Assembly (NCBI RefSeq): GCF_009296025.1
Contig: NZ_CP045178.1
Coordinates: 4,712,001-4,776,000, forward strand
Source of the DNA: Streptomyces tsukubensis
GTDB taxonomy: Bacteria > Actinomycetota > Actinomycetes > Streptomycetales > Streptomycetaceae
DNA: 64,000 bases
Reading direction: 5' to 3'
The stretch's first letter is position 1. The number at the start of each line of letters is the position of its first letter. The position numbers and the translations under genes were made by a program. Positions 46,201 to 51,942 of this stretch are shown here, in pieces. A model generated the notes under the pieces. The model had not been told where the DNA came from. It searched no databases and saw nothing but the letters and a program-made list of their open reading frames with translations.

Positions 46201-47743
46201 TCTGACGGTCGAGGAGGGCAAGGCGGTCTTCGCCGACGCCCTGGCCCTGCAACTGCCGCAACTCCTCGTCTCCACCACCGACATCGATGCCTCCCGCGCG
46301 TTCTACGCCCCTTCCGCCGCCGACCGTACGGACCCGCTCACCTCGCGGCCCCGCCCCAGGAACCCGACGCCCCGCACCGACGCCACGGCGGGTTCCGCGA
46401 GCGGGGCGGGCGCCCCGGCCCCCGCCCCCGCACACCGTCCGAGCGGCGAGGGCGGAGCGGCTGATCTCGCGTACCCGGACCGCGCCGGGGACCGACCGCA
46501 CGCGATGTCCCGCGTGATCCAGGACCTCTTGGGCGTGGACGAACTCGACCCGGACGACTCCCTCTACGACCTCGGCGCCGACTCGCTGACCCTGATCACC
46601 CTGATCGCACAGATCGAGGACGACTACGGAGTCGAGTTCGACCTCGGCTCCTTCAGCCACCGGGTCAGCCTCACCGAAATCCTCAAGCACCTCGACGCGG
46701 CCCTCACCCCGGCCGAGCCCACCACCGGGCCGGCCGGGAGCGCCGACTCCGGGCCCGTGGTCCTCGATATCTGGCAGGAGGGAACGGGCTCGGCCGTGCT
46801 GTGCCTGGTGCACCCGGTGGGCGGAGACATCCAGGCGTACCGTTCGCTGGTGGCGGCGCTGGGGCCCGTACCGACCGTGTGCCTCATCGCCGATCCGGCG
46901 TTGCGCGACGCGGAGATGCCCGCGTGGTCACTGGCGGAACGCGCCCGTCACTACGACAGGGAACTCCGCGACCACTTCGGCGGCTCGGGCCCGGTCGGCC
47001 CCGGCCCCGGCCTCGACGGCTCCGGCCACCGGCTCCACCTGGCCGGATGGTCGTACGGTGCCCGCGTGGCCATGGAGATGGCCGCCTTGGCCGAGTCGGA
47101 CGGGCAGCCGGTGGAGGCGCTCTACCTCCTGGACCCGCCACCGCCACAGGCGGACGCGATGGTCGCCGCCTACGACGAGACCCACCTGGAGAAGGTGTTC
47201 GCAGCGGAACTCGGCACGGGCGCGGGTCCGTACACCGGCACGGGCACGGGTCCGTACACGGGCACGGGCACGGGTCCGTACACGGGCACGGGCACGGGTC
47301 CGTACACCGGCACGGGCACGGGTCCGGACACCGGCACGGGCACGGGTCCCGACACCGGCACGGGTCCGGACACCGGCGCGGGCGTCACATCGACGTCGGC
47401 GGAGCACGCTCATGCCCAGGCGTACGCGGAAAGGCTGGCCCGTTGCTGCCGGGCGAACCTGCGCAGCCTGGGGGAGCACCGGGTGCGCCCACTCGCCACT
47501 GTGCCCACGTACCTGTGGCTGGCCGAACAGCCCACACCCGGCATACCCGCACCCGGCGACCCGCAGGAGGTGGACAGGCAGTGGAGCCGCTGCCTGCCCC
47601 CCACCGCCGTACGAGAATCCCTGCCCACCGACCACTACGGCATCGTCGCCGCACCTCATGTGCGGACGGTGGCCGAGACCATCAAGGCAACGCTGACGGA
47701 CCCGGCAGCCGCAACGAGGACCGGCGGGGCCCGCCCGACGTGA
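37286..47743 (+). CDS. NRPS-PKS hybrid synthase, A-T-C-A-T-KS-KR-ACP-TE
   Basis: A 3485-residue megasynthase starting at ATG 37286 (or 37289). A1 spans about 20-500 (YTSGTTGRPKG at 173); my pocket reading is D-A-F-F-L-G-I-T-F, close to the Ile code of FenB. T1 has SGGDSL at about 567. C spans about 630-1070, with LHHIAVDG near 785. A2 spans about 1150-1750 (FTSGSTGVPKG at 1319) with pocket D-V-Q-F-I-A-H-V-V, close to Pro codes. T2 has EAGASSL at about 1773. KS spans about 1843-2250, with Cys1999 in TACSSS, EAHGTGT and KSQLGH. KR spans about 2400-2990, with LGGTGGIG and YCSSMS. ACP has LGADSL at about 3097, and TE has GWSYGA near 3254. No AT domain lies between KS and KR, so an acyltransferase must act in trans. 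In-frame repeats occupy A2 (10-residue units) and the TE lid (8-residue units). Confidence 0.93.
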   Translation: MMEPRVETSPADGAEGPGAPAGLALAIHRQALRSPRAVAVADGDVRVDYATLNAAAAAVARELDRRGVTRGQAVAVALPRSWRLVCVMLGILRLGARVVPLDTQSPAERRLFILRDSEAVAVVHGGAVGAFDGGPELPGGVSALPVEGLLPELPGEPGAVEEPTAAGEVSYLFYTSGTTGRPKGVEVCDAGITRLARPGYIRVEPGLRYACLANPAFDALSFEVWVPLLTGGCCVVLRDEEARTPERLAEALRRERVDTLFITTALFNAMVTAVPDCFAAAGEVLVGGEQLNSQVVRRWYRDNPDSGTRLFNIYGPTESSTFALCHPIPRDFDGDVVPIGRPLPQTGAVLVVPGQDRVAAPGEVAELLLSGAGLAAGYRDLPEETERRFVRLGWLDGGEERYYRTGDLVRADSDGLVEYVGRTDRQVKVRGFRIEPGEVERRVLAHPAVHRAYVCTRRAGQEGPNELLAFVVLRHELSYEEFDSHLAAHLPAYMRPHRIHLVEELPLNANGKVDQPALEQRADRPWRPTAAATAGPAATETEREVIGLAEEILATTGLGLGDRWIASGGDSLKALRFRFAVRQRWGRDLTQSAVLHGDLAAIARSVTTAESGEEAASPVPVPVVSGARSAPATSEQQRLWLLQRRTPGSRAYSVNQAFRIDGAVDPGALRRALAALVVRHAALRVGFDLGPKGLRQTVGEPYDPWHEPGTERTGGARRTSDASGQVDTRRSGAAPRTWDEEEARAFADVFFAEPFDLAVPRMLRACWLPGPGPGDGGDGGTLLLHLHHIAVDGWSLSILLRDLSGAYAEAAGVEVTGVEVTGVEAAGVEVTGAEATDAEATGAEVADATVTGAEAATAGPATPSPTPLDFAIWQSDWFGSAAYQEQRDGLLAHYRGLEEPQEPLPARDVDPAPRARLLHTSLDVVRRAQVDQVCAEFGLTRFQVLLSIFSWSLYGVTGLVRPRIAAPVANRPVREFEDSVGMMANTVLLPVTVVPGEDLRTHLARTETGTGQVLRRQDVALTDVLTGWEAVGDGDGTPFDLLFVLENTDFGGLRLPGCVQRPLWWAAPEAKCPMTVSVVEHADGLDLLWEYAEDRFTGAAVEAMAELLRRGVDALAAGGRATARELVAPYRRSLPEHGRGPAPEPGFTTVAEGFARQVARTPDAPAVTTADGTSLSYAALDTLAAHLAAELADRYPIPADGSPCRAALYLDPSAEHVVALLALARLNVTAVPLDPAYPAEVVRRVLERVDPLCVLVTREGAPAVDALLPGVPGLPGGGVPRHVVALADDPAAPQEGNGAGEVDDAWRAHEGSRPLYTLFTSGSTGVPKGVQIFDRTLCDLIRWQSGPGGLTAPAATQQFSMLAFDVSFQEIFGTLCTGGTLQLIRPEWRQDAPALLERLESAGTERIFMPYVALQLLAEYAVRLGRFPSRLREVITAGEQLVCTDTVRRWFAGLPDARLFNHYGPTETHVVSALCLAGDPWQWPERPAIGRPVAGAHLRVVDAQGDPVPPGCTGELLIGGTMTTRCYLDESGPDAPGPDALGLGAPGPDAPGLGAPGPDAPGLGAPGPDAPGLDVLGADAPIPVDPAAPGDPRFVEVPDGGLFYRTGDRAWFDGEGLLHYAGRDDQQIKLSGHRLELGSVEAALLRHPAVAGAVVARDGDRLTACLEVRGESPSPSSSTSPSSSPPLSADELTAHLSASLPSYVRVDRFRRLEKLPRTPSGKLDRQAALRAPGEEIRRSAAPRTGLSAEEERLTAAFEEVTGATIGPDQTFFEAGASSLTLMRFHLRCTTTLGLRFSVADLFEYVTVGALARHLAADPLPGPEVPAERAVPAEADGGAPEPGEPIAVVGMAVRVPGARDLASFWDLVVSGGTGIRRIDAPEGVIGAHSTLDGILDFDPGHFGISPQEARLMDPQQRHLLMAGVQALAHAGIADTSTTRVGLVAGAGENTYFQSLLREADPGRLPDGFQLALHHEKDFLATKVAYHLGLTGPAFSAQTACSSSLVAVHLAAGLLRQGEAEVMLAGGVLVDPGLTGGYRYRPQHIFSADGDCRPFSDDATGTVGASGVGVVVLKPLRAARRDGDTVYATITGSAINNDGSAKMSYTAPSLAGQREVIRTALARAGRTGADLGYVEAHGTGTRLGDPIEVSALRQAFDVDEPGRCALSSVKSQLGHMGAAAGVVGLVRAVLSVHHGSVPPTINFRALNPEIGPDPTPFYVPSETTPWPEGRERVASVSSFGIGGTNAHVIVERDAGVGAVAGTGADTTGTASATGAATPTATAAATAPAATDAVPKCLVLSASSADALAADAARIADYLHRLPDRPELPELPELPELPDRPELPDRRDRRDLPELYESVLRHLQTGRTARRLRVAAPAEDAAAAVRWLRAVAGGEVPYGNADPDAVTVSAAGRTAHELAEDWTAGRPVDWGQGTAPAPWDFPPPSFALAEYDFDRTAEAKPAGPERLPRADWLHQPHWVRLRRATVAGTAASIGRASVDRTPSDRTPSGRTPSGRTPSVHTPSARASARTVVVVAAEGTPQGAFTPFEAVASRVVRVRPAAAFARRGPDVFDVDPADSASLRLLLDALAEGGADDAPSLSPADVEWVHALPLAVTGPVGPGTLEQARHACLDTTAALAQAMSGRTGLPRVWWLSYGARPVAGTVARPELALLAGPVEVAPQETALYGHWLDLPDADLGRWAGQVASVVAEPRRAGHPDDPALPRQLALRQGFWWRQGTTPVPAPTPAPVPTPTPVPTTTPTPAPVPVPVPSGEEAVHLILGGTGGIGRAVAAWLLEHTDGRVLLLSRNPRLPEELTGWADRVGLVRADLAATPVREVAAAVAEHTSRLDTVIHAAGLGFGGLLVRRDAAATRGAAAAREWGALVVEDLIGTYRPEIAVYCSSMSALLGGVGQSDYAAGASLLDGFAHHHPEGTHAAEDQETTVRIGIDWDIWSETGMATGVLNTDSRHQAHLAVGLTVEEGKAVFADALALQLPQLLVSTTDIDASRAFYAPSAADRTDPLTSRPRPRNPTPRTDATAGSASGAGAPAPAPAHRPSGEGGAADLAYPDRAGDRPHAMSRVIQDLLGVDELDPDDSLYDLGADSLTLITLIAQIEDDYGVEFDLGSFSHRVSLTEILKHLDAALTPAEPTTGPAGSADSGPVVLDIWQEGTGSAVLCLVHPVGGDIQAYRSLVAALGPVPTVCLIADPALRDAEMPAWSLAERARHYDRELRDHFGGSGPVGPGPGLDGSGHRLHLAGWSYGARVAMEMAALAESDGQPVEALYLLDPPPPQADAMVAAYDETHLEKVFAAELGTGAGPYTGTGTGPYTGTGTGPYTGTGTGPYTGTGTGPDTGTGTGPDTGTGPDTGAGVTSTSAEHAHAQAYAERLARCCRANLRSLGEHRVRPLATVPTYLWLAEQPTPGIPAPGDPQEVDRQWSRCLPPTAVRESLPTDHYGIVAAPHVRTVAETIKATLTDPAAATRTGGARPT
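41877..42010. repeat. 30-bp in-frame repeats in the A2 domain
   Basis: About four copies encode the decapeptide GPDAPGLGAP between the A6 and A7 motifs of the second adenylation domain. They form an insertion absent from normal A domains. Confidence 0.85.
47217..47385. repeat. 24-bp in-frame repeats in the TE domain
   Basis: About six copies encode GPYTGTGT / GPDTGTGT in the region where type I thioesterases have their lid. Length is preserved in frame. Confidence 0.88.
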
Positions 47744-47835
47744 GAACACCGGGGCACCCGGCCGCCCCGGTCGCTACGGATGCCCCGGTCTCCCCGCTCG
47801 ACCGGGGCCTGTAACCCCACCCTCTGGAGGACGTC

Positions 47836-48708
47836 ATGGAGACATACGAACGCGCAGCACTGGAAGCGGTGACCACGCGTCCCGTGCATCCCTACCGCAC
47901 GCTGACGGTGGAACGGATCACCCCCGTGCTGGGCGCGGAGGTGTCGGGCGTCGACCTGTCGAAGGAACTTCCGGACGACCAACTGGAGGAGATCCGGACG
48001 GCCTTCCGCGACCACCACGTACTCGTCTTCCGCGATCAGACGATCACGGGCGAGGACCACAAGCGTTTCGCCACGGCCTTCGGTGAGCCGCGCCCCGTCA
48101 ACCCGCCGCCGCCCGAGGGCGACCCGTGCGTCCTGGAGATCCGTACGACGTCGGCCGCGGCGGACGTGGCGGGCAACGGCTGGCACGCGGACGGCACGGC
48201 AGACGCCGAACCGTCGCTCGGGTCGATGCTCTACATCACCGAGATCCCCGAGCCGGGCTGCGGCGGCGACACGCTCTTCGCCAACATGCACCTCGCGTAC
48301 GAGATGCTGTCACCGGCGATGCGCTCCCTGCTCGACCCGCTCACCGCCATCCACGACGGCGCCCAGGCCCTGGCGGGCTACACCCCGCCCGCGGACTACG
48401 TCATCCCCAAGAGCGAGCACCCGCTCGTCGCCCGCCACCCGGAGACGGACCGGAAGCTGCTGTACGTCAACAAGGCGTACACGAGCCGCATCCCGCAACT
48501 CTCCCCCCAGGAGAGCCAGGCCCTGCTGGACATGCTCTGCGGCACGGTCGCCCAGAGGCCGATCCTGCACTGCCGCGTCCGCTGGACCCCGGGCACCCTC
48601 GTCTTCTGGGACAACCGCTGCGTCCAGCACCACGCGACGTACGACTACTACCCCTACGCCCGCTACGGCCAGCGGGTCGCCATCAACGGCGGCCCGGTCA
48701 AGGGCTGA
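47836..48708 (+). CDS. TauD/TfdA-type Fe(II)/2-oxoglutarate dioxygenase
   Basis: A 290-residue oxygenase. NGWHADGT gives His-x-Asp, a distal His lies in VQHHATYDYY, and RYGQRVAI supplies the 2-oxoglutarate-binding Arg. The opening TPVLGAEVSGVDL is typical of TauD relatives. The ATG at 47836 follows CTCTGGAGGACGTC. It lies 92 bases after the hybrid synthase on the same strand, so it probably hydroxylates an amino-acid building block or the released product. The exact substrate is not readable. Confidence 0.92.
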   Translation: METYERAALEAVTTRPVHPYRTLTVERITPVLGAEVSGVDLSKELPDDQLEEIRTAFRDHHVLVFRDQTITGEDHKRFATAFGEPRPVNPPPPEGDPCVLEIRTTSAAADVAGNGWHADGTADAEPSLGSMLYITEIPEPGCGGDTLFANMHLAYEMLSPAMRSLLDPLTAIHDGAQALAGYTPPADYVIPKSEHPLVARHPETDRKLLYVNKAYTSRIPQLSPQESQALLDMLCGTVAQRPILHCRVRWTPGTLVFWDNRCVQHHATYDYYPYARYGQRVAINGGPVKG

Positions 48709-48888
48709 CAGCGCGTACGGACGACGAGGCGTCGTGCACGGGCCACGGGGCCGGGCACGGCGCCCGTTCCGCGTGCGCGCGGGGAACGGGCGCCGACGCG
48801 GGGGGCGGGGAAGTGGACGCCGTGCCTTCGGGAGTCGGGTTCCGTCCCCGCGCGGTCAGGGCCGCCCGTCACGACGTTCGCCCGCCGA

Positions 48889-49668
48889 TCAGCCGGACCC
48901 CGCCCGGCCGCGCGAGTCGGCCTGCCCGCGGCCGGCCCAGAACGAGGTGAGTGCCCGCGCGCTGCGAGCGGGGTCCTGGACCATCCACCAGTGCCCGATG
49001 TCGCGCAGGACGGCGGGCTCGGCCCCGGCGCGCGCCGCCGACTCGCGCCGCATCTCCTCCGAGCCGACGAACCGGTCATCCGTACCGATGATCGCGAGGC
49101 CCGGTCGCCGCGCCGCATCGGCGAGATCCCGTCCGAGTTCGGCCATGACCGGCTGGGCGGCTGAGCGGTAGAACGCGAGGATCGCCCGCCCCATCTCCGG
49201 TCCCTGGGCGGGGGCCATCCGGCGGGCCACGGCCTCGGGGATGCCCCTGGCCGTCATGCGCGCGGCGCGTTCCTCCAGGCTGCCACCCATCAGCCCGGCC
49301 ACGGATTCCTCGCCCACGCCTGGCGTCTGCCACTGCTGGGCGAGGTCGTGCCACACGTAGTCCGGGTGGAACACGCCCAGCGAGTCGCTGACCCAGCTGA
49401 GCAGCGACTCCGGCCTCTTCATGGCGACCGACACCACCGTGCTCCCACCGACGTCGTGCCCGACAAGGTGTACCGGCTCGCCGATCGCCTCCAGCCGGCC
49501 GATCAGCCAGTCCCTGTAGTCGGCGACAGCACACCCGAAACCCTCCGGTACGGGCGCCCCGAATCCCGGGAGGGACAACCGGACGGCGTCGATTCCGCGC
49601 AGCTCGTCGCAGAGCAGGTCCCATACCGCCGCGTTCTCCGGATTGCCGTTGACGAACACGACCTTCAC
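48889..49668 (-). CDS. Alpha/beta hydrolase, dehalogenase/epoxide-hydrolase type
   Basis: A 259-residue hydrolase. The nucleophile elbow GHDVGGS carries Asp rather than Ser, as in haloalkane dehalogenases and epoxide hydrolases. Further motifs are FVNGNPENAAVWD at the oxyanion strand and a late IGHWWMVQDP with the catalytic His. GTG 49668 has GAGAGGTGATCATTG upstream; a TTG three bases earlier is an alternative. It is divergent from a TetR gene with a shared operator, so it is likely induced by its substrate or a related compound. Confidence 0.88.
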   Translation of the reverse strand: MKVVFVNGNPENAAVWDLLCDELRGIDAVRLSLPGFGAPVPEGFGCAVADYRDWLIGRLEAIGEPVHLVGHDVGGSTVVSVAMKRPESLLSWVSDSLGVFHPDYVWHDLAQQWQTPGVGEESVAGLMGGSLEERAARMTARGIPEAVARRMAPAQGPEMGRAILAFYRSAAQPVMAELGRDLADAARRPGLAIIGTDDRFVGSEEMRRESAARAGAEPAVLRDIGHWWMVQDPARSARALTSFWAGRGQADSRGRAGSG

Positions 49669-49726
49669 CAATGATCACCTCTCCCACGTCTCGCCGACTG
49701 CACACCCACCGTCACATACTTGTTGT

Positions 49727-49753
49727 ACGACACGCAAGTGTACGAGGTGTCGT
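49727..49753. promoter_or_regulatory. TetR operator, ACGACAC-N13-GTGTCGT
   Basis: A perfect 7-bp inverted repeat spaced by 13 bases, centred between the divergent hydrolase and TetR genes. Position and symmetry fit a dimeric repressor site. Confidence 0.65.
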
Positions 49754-49766
49754 TAGACTGCGGCTC

Positions 49767-50396
49767 ATGCCAGACGAGAAGCCCCTCGCCGCGCCGTCAC
49801 GCGGCGAACGCCGTACGCAAGACCAACGGCGCACCGCTACGAGAGCCGCCCTGCTGAAGGCAGCGGCGGAAGTCGTGGTGGAGACGGGCGTACGGTCGGC
49901 CACTCTGGCGGCCGTGGGCGAGCGCGCCGGGTACAGCCGGGGGATCGTCACCCATTACTTCGGTTCGAAGCAGGCGCTGTTCCGGGCCCTCGCCGAGTCC
50001 AGCCAGAGCGGATTCGTCCCCGGCGTCGGCGATATGCCACCCGGCCTCGACCGCCTGATCGCGCTGATCGACGGCTACATCGGAAGCATGGGCGACGGTG
50101 CCGTGGCCGGCCGGGCGTTCCTGCTGCTGTGGGTCGAGGCCGCCACCTCGCCCGAGCTGTCCGCCGTCTTCCAGGAACGCGACGACAGCTTCCGCGCGGA
50201 TCTGCGGACCGACATCGCCGCGGGGATCGCCGCGGGCGATGTCCGCGCGGAGACCGACCCCGACGCCACCGCCATCGCGGTCCTGGGCCAGCTGCGCGGA
50301 ATCGGCATGCAGCAGCTCCTCGCACCCGCGGCCCTCGACTCCCCGCGACTCAGCCGTGTCGTCGCGGACCAGTGGCTCAGAGCGCTGCGCCGATAA
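49767..50396 (+). CDS. TetR-family regulator
   Basis: A 209-residue regulator. The HTH region reads ALLKAAAEVVVETGVRSATL, then VGERAGYSRGIVTHYFGSKQ, typical of TetR proteins. The C-terminal part (about 90-205) is a ligand-binding helical domain. The ATG at 49767 has a weak ribosome site; the conserved part begins about 20 residues in. It probably represses the divergent hydrolase gene and itself through the 49727 operator. Confidence 0.9.
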   Translation: MPDEKPLAAPSRGERRTQDQRRTATRAALLKAAAEVVVETGVRSATLAAVGERAGYSRGIVTHYFGSKQALFRALAESSQSGFVPGVGDMPPGLDRLIALIDGYIGSMGDGAVAGRAFLLLWVEAATSPELSAVFQERDDSFRADLRTDIAAGIAAGDVRAETDPDATAIAVLGQLRGIGMQQLLAPAALDSPRLSRVVADQWLRALRR

Positions 50397-50628
50397 CTGC
50401 TGCTGGCCGCCGATAACCGGCGTCCTGTCCCCGCCCCGGCCCCGGCCCACCGCGTCGGGGACATGAACTCCCGCCTCGCCCTCGCCGCCGCACCGGCCAC
50501 GCTCCCCGGCCCCCGAAGTGGCCTGCAAGCAGCGCACGACGTCCTCGGATTCCCGGCCCAGGGTGTACCAGAGGCGGATGGCGAGGGCCTCCAAGCGGTG
50601 ACGCCGCCACCGCAGGTGCGCGATCGCG

Positions 50629-51906
50629 TCATCGGTCCGGGCTGCTCAGGCGGTCGAGAACAAGGCTGACCGGCGCGGCGGCGCGGTACGGGGCGAGTTC
50701 GGTGGTCAGGTCGGTGAGCAGGGTGGTGCAGCGGCCGGATTCGACCGTGGCCGCGATGTCGAGGGCTGCGGTGGCGGTCCGGGCGGCGGCTTCGAGGTCG
50801 CGGCGACGGGCCTGGGAGGTGGCGATCCATGTGAGGTAGAGCACCCGGTCGCGCATCGCGCAGGGCTCCAGCGCGGCCAGCCCGTCGCTGAGCAGCGTCT
50901 CGGCGGTCGCCGGATCGCCGAGGTCGAGGAAGGCTCTGCCGGTCTCGGCCATGTGGCTGGGGCGGCACATCCAGTACGCCCAGTCCGGGTTGGTGTCCCC
51001 GGTGCGGGCGCGGTCGAACTCGGTCTCGGCCTGGTTCAGCAGGCGGGCGGCCTGCTTCGCGTCGCCGGTGGCGGCCGTCGCCCTCACCCGCCAGGTGTCG
51101 ATCATCGCTGCGACGAGCGGGGTGGTGCGGGTGCCCGCGATGTCGCGGGCGGAGGCGAGTAAGTCGGTGCCGGTGCCCGGCTGGTCGTCGTAGACGCAGG
51201 CCAGAGCGAGGTTGGCCAGCAGGTAGGCGCTGTGCGCGGGGTCGGCGGCCTCCGCGGAGGCGCGCAGGGCGGCGTGCCAGGCGCGTTGGGCGCCGGGTAT
51301 GTTGCCGGCGTCGAACTCGGCCCAGCCCAGGAAGCGCGCGTACTCGGCGGCGAGGAAGTGGAGATCGGTGGTGAGCTGTCCGGTGTGGCGGGCGTGCCGC
51401 AGCAGCTTGGTGACCATGGTCAAGTCGGAGCGGGCGCTGGTGGTGCAGGCGGTGCCGCCGAGGGAGTCGTCCAAGTGCCACAGCGCGGTGAGCCGGGCGT
51501 GGATGGCGGTGGAGACCTCGACGCCGACGTAGCCCCCGCCGATGCCGTGGGCGATGGCGTCCTGGACGTGGACGGTCCACCGCTCGGCCAGGTTGCGCAG
51601 CACGTCCGGCGGGAGGAGGGGGACGTCGGCCGCGTCGGCGCGGGCGGGGTCGGCGGCCAGGTCGTCGAGGGCGGACAGCGTGACCTCCGGGGCGAACGGG
51701 GCCCAGATGTCGGGGCCGGGCAGGGCGAGCAGGAGCCAGTTGGGCCATCCTCGCGCTGTTACCTGCCTGGGGTCGACCCCGTGCGCCCACGCCTGGATCG
51801 AGGCGGGCGGCAGCGTCGTCGGGCAGGACGAGAGTGACCGCGTCTGGCCGTACGTGCCCGCTCTCCAGGTGGAACGCTCGCACTGATATTCGCCACCCTT
51901 CGCCAC
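50629..51906 (-). CDS. TPR-type regulator relative lacking a visible HTH
   Basis: The readable core (from about SIQAWAHGVDP) matches the ligand-binding part of actinomycete XRE/TPR regulators: ARGWPNWLLLALPGPDIW, LRNLAERWTVHVQDAIAHG and a chain of TPR-like helices to the end. The N-terminal HTH of these regulators is not seen in this frame. A second frame over the same DNA (MRAFHLESGHVRPDAVTLVLP, from 51883) looks protein-like for about 25 residues, so a frameshift or an alternative start is possible. The GTG at 51906 is a placeholder start. It lies beside and divergent from an ABC exporter it may control. I rate it as a real but perhaps broken gene. Confidence 0.6.
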   Translation of the reverse strand: MAKGGEYQCERSTWRAGTYGQTRSLSSCPTTLPPASIQAWAHGVDPRQVTARGWPNWLLLALPGPDIWAPFAPEVTLSALDDLAADPARADAADVPLLPPDVLRNLAERWTVHVQDAIAHGIGGGYVGVEVSTAIHARLTALWHLDDSLGGTACTTSARSDLTMVTKLLRHARHTGQLTTDLHFLAAEYARFLGWAEFDAGNIPGAQRAWHAALRASAEAADPAHSAYLLANLALACVYDDQPGTGTDLLASARDIAGTRTTPLVAAMIDTWRVRATAATGDAKQAARLLNQAETEFDRARTGDTNPDWAYWMCRPSHMAETGRAFLDLGDPATAETLLSDGLAALEPCAMRDRVLYLTWIATSQARRRDLEAAARTATAALDIAATVESGRCTTLLTDLTTELAPYRAAAPVSLVLDRLSSPDR

Positions 51907-51942
51907 CGCATCCACTCGTACGGGTGAAGCGTTGCGCCAGAT

